Source of the DNA: Candidatus Woesearchaeota archaeon | GTDB lineage: Archaea; Nanobdellota; Nanobdellia; Woesearchaeales; GW2011-AR4 | Assembly (NCBI GenBank): GCA_016211245.1 | Contig: JACQSQ010000058.1 | Coordinates: forward strand, 1 to 7,601 | Reading direction: 5' to 3' | Length of the DNA stretch: 7,601 bases | In this document: positions 6,324 through 7,601 of the stretch, piece by piece | Numbering within the stretch: the stretch's first letter is position 1 | Layout of the letters: each line of letters begins with the position of its first letter | Program-made: the position numbers and the translations under genes | The notes under the pieces: model-generated | Databases searched by the model: none | Told to the model about the DNA's origin: nothing | Seen by the model: only the letters and a program-made list of their open reading frames with translations

Positions 6324-6492
6324 TTTCAGTGATGTGAGTTTCCGTCAGACCATGTTCTGTCTATCAGATGTTCTCCAGGTCCTATATTCTCACTTTCTTT
6401 TAAAAGACTTACTTTAAAACTTCTGATGCGAATCGGCGTAAATTAACTTAATCTACGTAAAATTATTAAATAAGCAAGAGAATGATAATTGA
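6324..6492. other. Intergenic region with a direct repeat and no recognised gene
   Basis: No convincing reading frame is present in these 169 bases. ATGTTCT occurs twice (6352-6358 and 6368-6374), a 16-base period. A pyrimidine-rich run (6387-6401) could act as a T-rich archaeal terminator for the ferredoxin transcript. CTTTTAAAAG (6397-6406) is a palindrome that could be a TATA-like box on either strand. CGTAAA occurs at 6437-6442 and 6456-6461, just before the next promoter. A small RNA on the minus strand is possible but unproven. Confidence 0.4.
6463..6472 (+). promoter_or_regulatory. Probable TATA box of the zinc-ribbon gene
   Basis: TTATTAAATA is an AT-rich, near-consensus box whose centre lies about 25-27 bases before the ATG at 6493. 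No Shine-Dalgarno site precedes that ATG, in keeping with leaderless transcription. Confidence 0.45.
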
Positions 6493-6693
6493 ATGCCAAA
6501 ATGCCCCAAATGCGGCTCCTACAATGTCGAGCCTTATCTATTTCAATCTGCTGAAGTCATAAAATGCAACGAATGCGGCTTTGATGAAGGGGCTGAATTC
6601 GAGCAGCATCCAACCGAGAAAACAAACCAAAAAGCTAAGGGAAAATATACAAAATACAAGGCTGGCGGAAGCAGAAGGGCGAGAAAGAAATAA
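6493..6693 (+). CDS. Small zinc-ribbon protein with basic tail
   Basis: This 66-residue protein has CPKCGS at its start (Cys4, Cys7) and CNECG (Cys25, Cys28), giving the four ligands of a zinc ribbon. The first half of the protein is the ribbon. The second half is hydrophilic and becomes strongly basic (KAKGKYTKYKAGGSRRARKK, 47-66), which suggests RNA, ribosome or DNA contact. Small zinc-ribbon proteins of this kind are common in archaeal genomes and mostly uncharacterised; some are ribosomal or transcription accessory proteins. I cannot assign it to a named family. It has its own probable TATA box, and its stop is 161 bases before the next coding start. Confidence 0.75.
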   Translation: MPKCPKCGSYNVEPYLFQSAEVIKCNECGFDEGAEFEQHPTEKTNQKAKGKYTKYKAGGSRRARKK

Positions 6694-6729
6694 AAAACTA
6701 CAATTTTAAAGTATATCCTCGGTTATATA

Positions 6730-6737
6730 TTTAAAAA
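6730..6737 (+). promoter_or_regulatory. Distal TATA box upstream of the NYN gene leader
   Basis: TTTAAAAA lies in an AT-rich tract, centred at 6733.5. With the spacing seen elsewhere in the window (27-29 bases), transcription would begin at about 6760-6763, exactly at the base of the predicted leader structure. Confidence 0.4.
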
Positions 6738-6747
6738 ACTATAAATA

Positions 6748-6755
6748 TTTATATA
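6748..6755 (+). promoter_or_regulatory. Proximal TATA box upstream of the NYN gene leader
   Basis: TTTATATA is a perfect consensus box, centred at 6751.5. It overlaps the palindrome ATAAATATTTAT (6741-6752). Using the same spacing, transcription would begin near 6779, inside the leader and after the 5' half of its closing stem. Confidence 0.5.
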
Positions 6756-6761
6756 CGTAGC

Positions 6762-6844
6762 AGATTAAGTTCATTTATAATGGTTTAATGGTAAAGGGGA
6801 TAGTCTTGCTGCAAGGCAGGACATGTAAATCCCCTACTTAATCT
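6762..6844 (+). ncRNA. Candidate structured leader RNA, tRNA-like three-way junction
   Basis: Three stems are visible. P1 pairs AGATTAAGT (6762-6770) with ACTTAATCT (6836-6844), nine perfect pairs. P2 pairs AGGGGAT (6795-6801) with ATCCCCT (6829-6835), seven perfect pairs. Inside P2, P3 pairs GTCTTGC (6803-6809) with GCAGGAC (6816-6822), seven pairs with one G-U, closed by a six-base loop TGCAAG. The 3' strands of P1 and P2 are contiguous, so they could stack. Between the 5' strands, CATT (6772-6775) and AATG (6787-6790) can pair around a loop containing GG. The layout echoes a tRNA acceptor, D arm and a GCA-bearing hairpin, but it lacks a normal T arm and P2 encloses P3, so it is not an ordinary tRNA. 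It ends ten bases before the NYN nuclease start, so it is most likely a 5' leader or a small RNA processed from it. Structure is read by eye and its function is inferred. Confidence 0.5.
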
Positions 6845-6854
6845 TAATAGTAAA

Positions 6855-7526
6855 ATGAAAATAATGATTTTTATTGATGATTCTAATTTTAAGGCGAATA
6901 TCAAGTGTATAAACATTGAAAGAAAACAAGATAGAGTTATAGATTACTATAAAATTCACAGATTTGTTCTTGAATATTTATCTCAAAATCCGCAGTATAA
7001 AGCTGAATTATTATCGCATGTTCGGACTTATATTTACACTGGAGAATACACAGACGCTTTATTTCAGCGAATTAAGCATGCAATATCCGAGTCAAGTGGT
7101 GAAAGAAAAATAAAATTTGAACAACTGCTCAGAGATACAGAAAAATTTAGAGAAGAACAAAGAAAATTTTTAAGCAGAGCAATGACTTATAATTTTTTCG
7201 AAATAAGGAAAAAGCCGCTTCAATTTACCCAGACAAAAGGAATTTTTCAAAAAGGTGTTGACGTTCAGCTTGCAGTTGATTTGGTATCTAATGCCTACTT
7301 GAATAATTATGATATAGCGGTATTATTTTCTGGAGATATAGATTTGCTGGAGTCGCTAAAGCTTATAAAAAATTTAGGAAAACAGATCATAATATTTTCT
7401 CATTATAGAAATGTTGCAAAAGAAATGATAAGGGAATCAGACTTGCTAGTTGATTTCCAAAAAATTGACGATTCTTTGCTTGACAAATTTTCACATCAAT
7501 TTGAAAAACATCAAAAAACCCCATAA
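6855..7526 (+). CDS. NYN-domain (PIN-like) ribonuclease
   Basis: This 223-residue protein has the acidic residues of NYN/LabA-type PIN-like nucleases: FIDDSNF (Asp8, Asp9, Asn11) at the N-terminus, KGVDVQLAVDL (Asp136, Asp142), and FSGDIDL (Asp161, Asp163) before a beta strand GKQIIIF. In this fold these acids bind metal for RNA cleavage. The insert at about 75-115 is charged and helical and may contact RNA or a partner. No membrane segment or signal peptide is seen, so it is cytoplasmic. The gene is visibly more AT-rich than the 3114-5989 cluster, with AAA, ATA and TTA-type codons frequent, which could mean a different origin. Unlike other lead genes here it has no TATA box 25-30 bases from its ATG and no Shine-Dalgarno site; instead a structured leader precedes it. 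The RNA target is unknown, and roles in RNA turnover, autoregulation or a toxin-like system are all possible. Confidence 0.85.
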   Translation: MKIMIFIDDSNFKANIKCINIERKQDRVIDYYKIHRFVLEYLSQNPQYKAELLSHVRTYIYTGEYTDALFQRIKHAISESSGERKIKFEQLLRDTEKFREEQRKFLSRAMTYNFFEIRKKPLQFTQTKGIFQKGVDVQLAVDLVSNAYLNNYDIAVLFSGDIDLLESLKLIKNLGKQIIIFSHYRNVAKEMIRESDLLVDFQKIDDSLLDKFSHQFEKHQKTP

Positions 7527-7547
7527 ACACTAAAAATTTATAAAAAA

Positions 7548-7553
7548 GGTGAT
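7548..7553 (+). promoter_or_regulatory. Shine-Dalgarno site of the next gene
   Basis: GGTGAT is an exact match to the archaeal Shine-Dalgarno core and ends four bases before a TTG codon at 7558. It is the clearest such site near the right edge and supports a gene translated from a transcript shared with the NYN nuclease. Confidence 0.45.
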
Positions 7554-7557
7554 ATTT

Positions 7558-7601
7558 TTGAATATTAAATCCGCAATAAGTAAATTCACAGTCTACCAAT
7601 A
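7558..7601 (+). CDS. Start of a further gene (only first 14 codons in window)
   Basis: A frame opening with TTG at 7558 runs to the right edge and would encode MNIKSAISKFTVYQ. A GGTGAT site ends four bases upstream. The gap from the NYN gene stop is 31 bases, so the two could be co-transcribed. Too little is present to name a family. The short fragment and the non-ATG start make this tentative. Confidence 0.4.
   Translation, partial: MNIKSAISKFTVYQ

Noticed and set aside
6320..6374. Box C/D guide RNA on the minus strand
   Set aside because: CTGA motifs are present but the C and C' boxes do not match RTGATGA, and no terminal stem is clear. Kept only as a low-interest finding.
6453..6760. CTACGTA (6453-6459) and its reverse complement (6754-6760) near two promoters
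   Set aside because: Seven matching bases around a common TACGTA palindrome in AT-rich DNA, and at different positions relative to the TATA boxes, are likely chance.
6763..6844. An ordinary tRNA-Cys gene
   Set aside because: A seven-pair acceptor-like stem, U at the discriminator position and GCA after a T are present, but there are 12 extra bases before the putative anticodon arm, only about 14-15 bases after it, and no T arm with a TTC-type loop. The strongest stem encloses the anticodon-like hairpin.

Overview
The window looks archaeal, most likely from a DPANN-type lineage such as Woesearchaeota or Pacearchaeota. The lineage is inferred. What is visible: TATA boxes centred about 27-30 bases upstream of start codons with no Shine-Dalgarno site (leaderless transcripts), a sulfur carrier ending in Gly-Gly beside a TtuA/NcsA-type tRNA thiolase, an S-layer-like domain in a secreted protein, and many small compact genes. 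There are no insertion sequences, CRISPR arrays or confident tRNA genes.

Layout. Positions 1-2013 (minus) hold the first 671 residues of a large secreted, cysteine-rich, multidomain surface protein whose C-terminus lies off the left edge. Positions 2056-3057 (minus) hold a 333-residue protein with one N-terminal membrane anchor and eight extracellular cysteines. Both are probably cell-envelope proteins, and each has its own TATA box.

From 3114 rightwards runs a tight four-gene plus-strand cluster: a ubiquitin-like sulfur carrier, a short Ntn-hydrolase of the plant-type asparaginase/isoaspartyl peptidase family, a TtuA/NcsA tRNA 2-thiouridine synthetase, and a ten-helix EamA/DMT transporter. 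Gaps are 9, 2 and 0 bases, so co-transcription is likely. The carrier and the thiolase form a plausible functional pair: the carrier's thiocarboxylated C-terminus supplies sulfur for tRNA thiolation. No E1-like activating enzyme is present, so it must be encoded elsewhere. The hydrolase and transporter have no obvious role in that pathway.

From 5990 to the end come single-gene units: a 4Fe-4S ferredoxin with a perfect palindrome between its TATA box and start, a 66-residue zinc-ribbon protein with a basic tail, a NYN/PIN-like ribonuclease gene, and the first codons of a further gene.

The most unusual feature is the segment 6762-6844, just before the NYN nuclease gene. It can fold into a closed three-way-junction RNA that partly resembles a tRNA but is not a normal one. 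A structured leader on a nuclease gene, in a window where other lead genes look leaderless, is the best candidate for an undescribed regulatory arrangement. The second highlight is a somatomedin-B-like cysteine knot in the secreted protein. The third is a single near-palindromic TATA box lying exactly midway between two divergent start codons.
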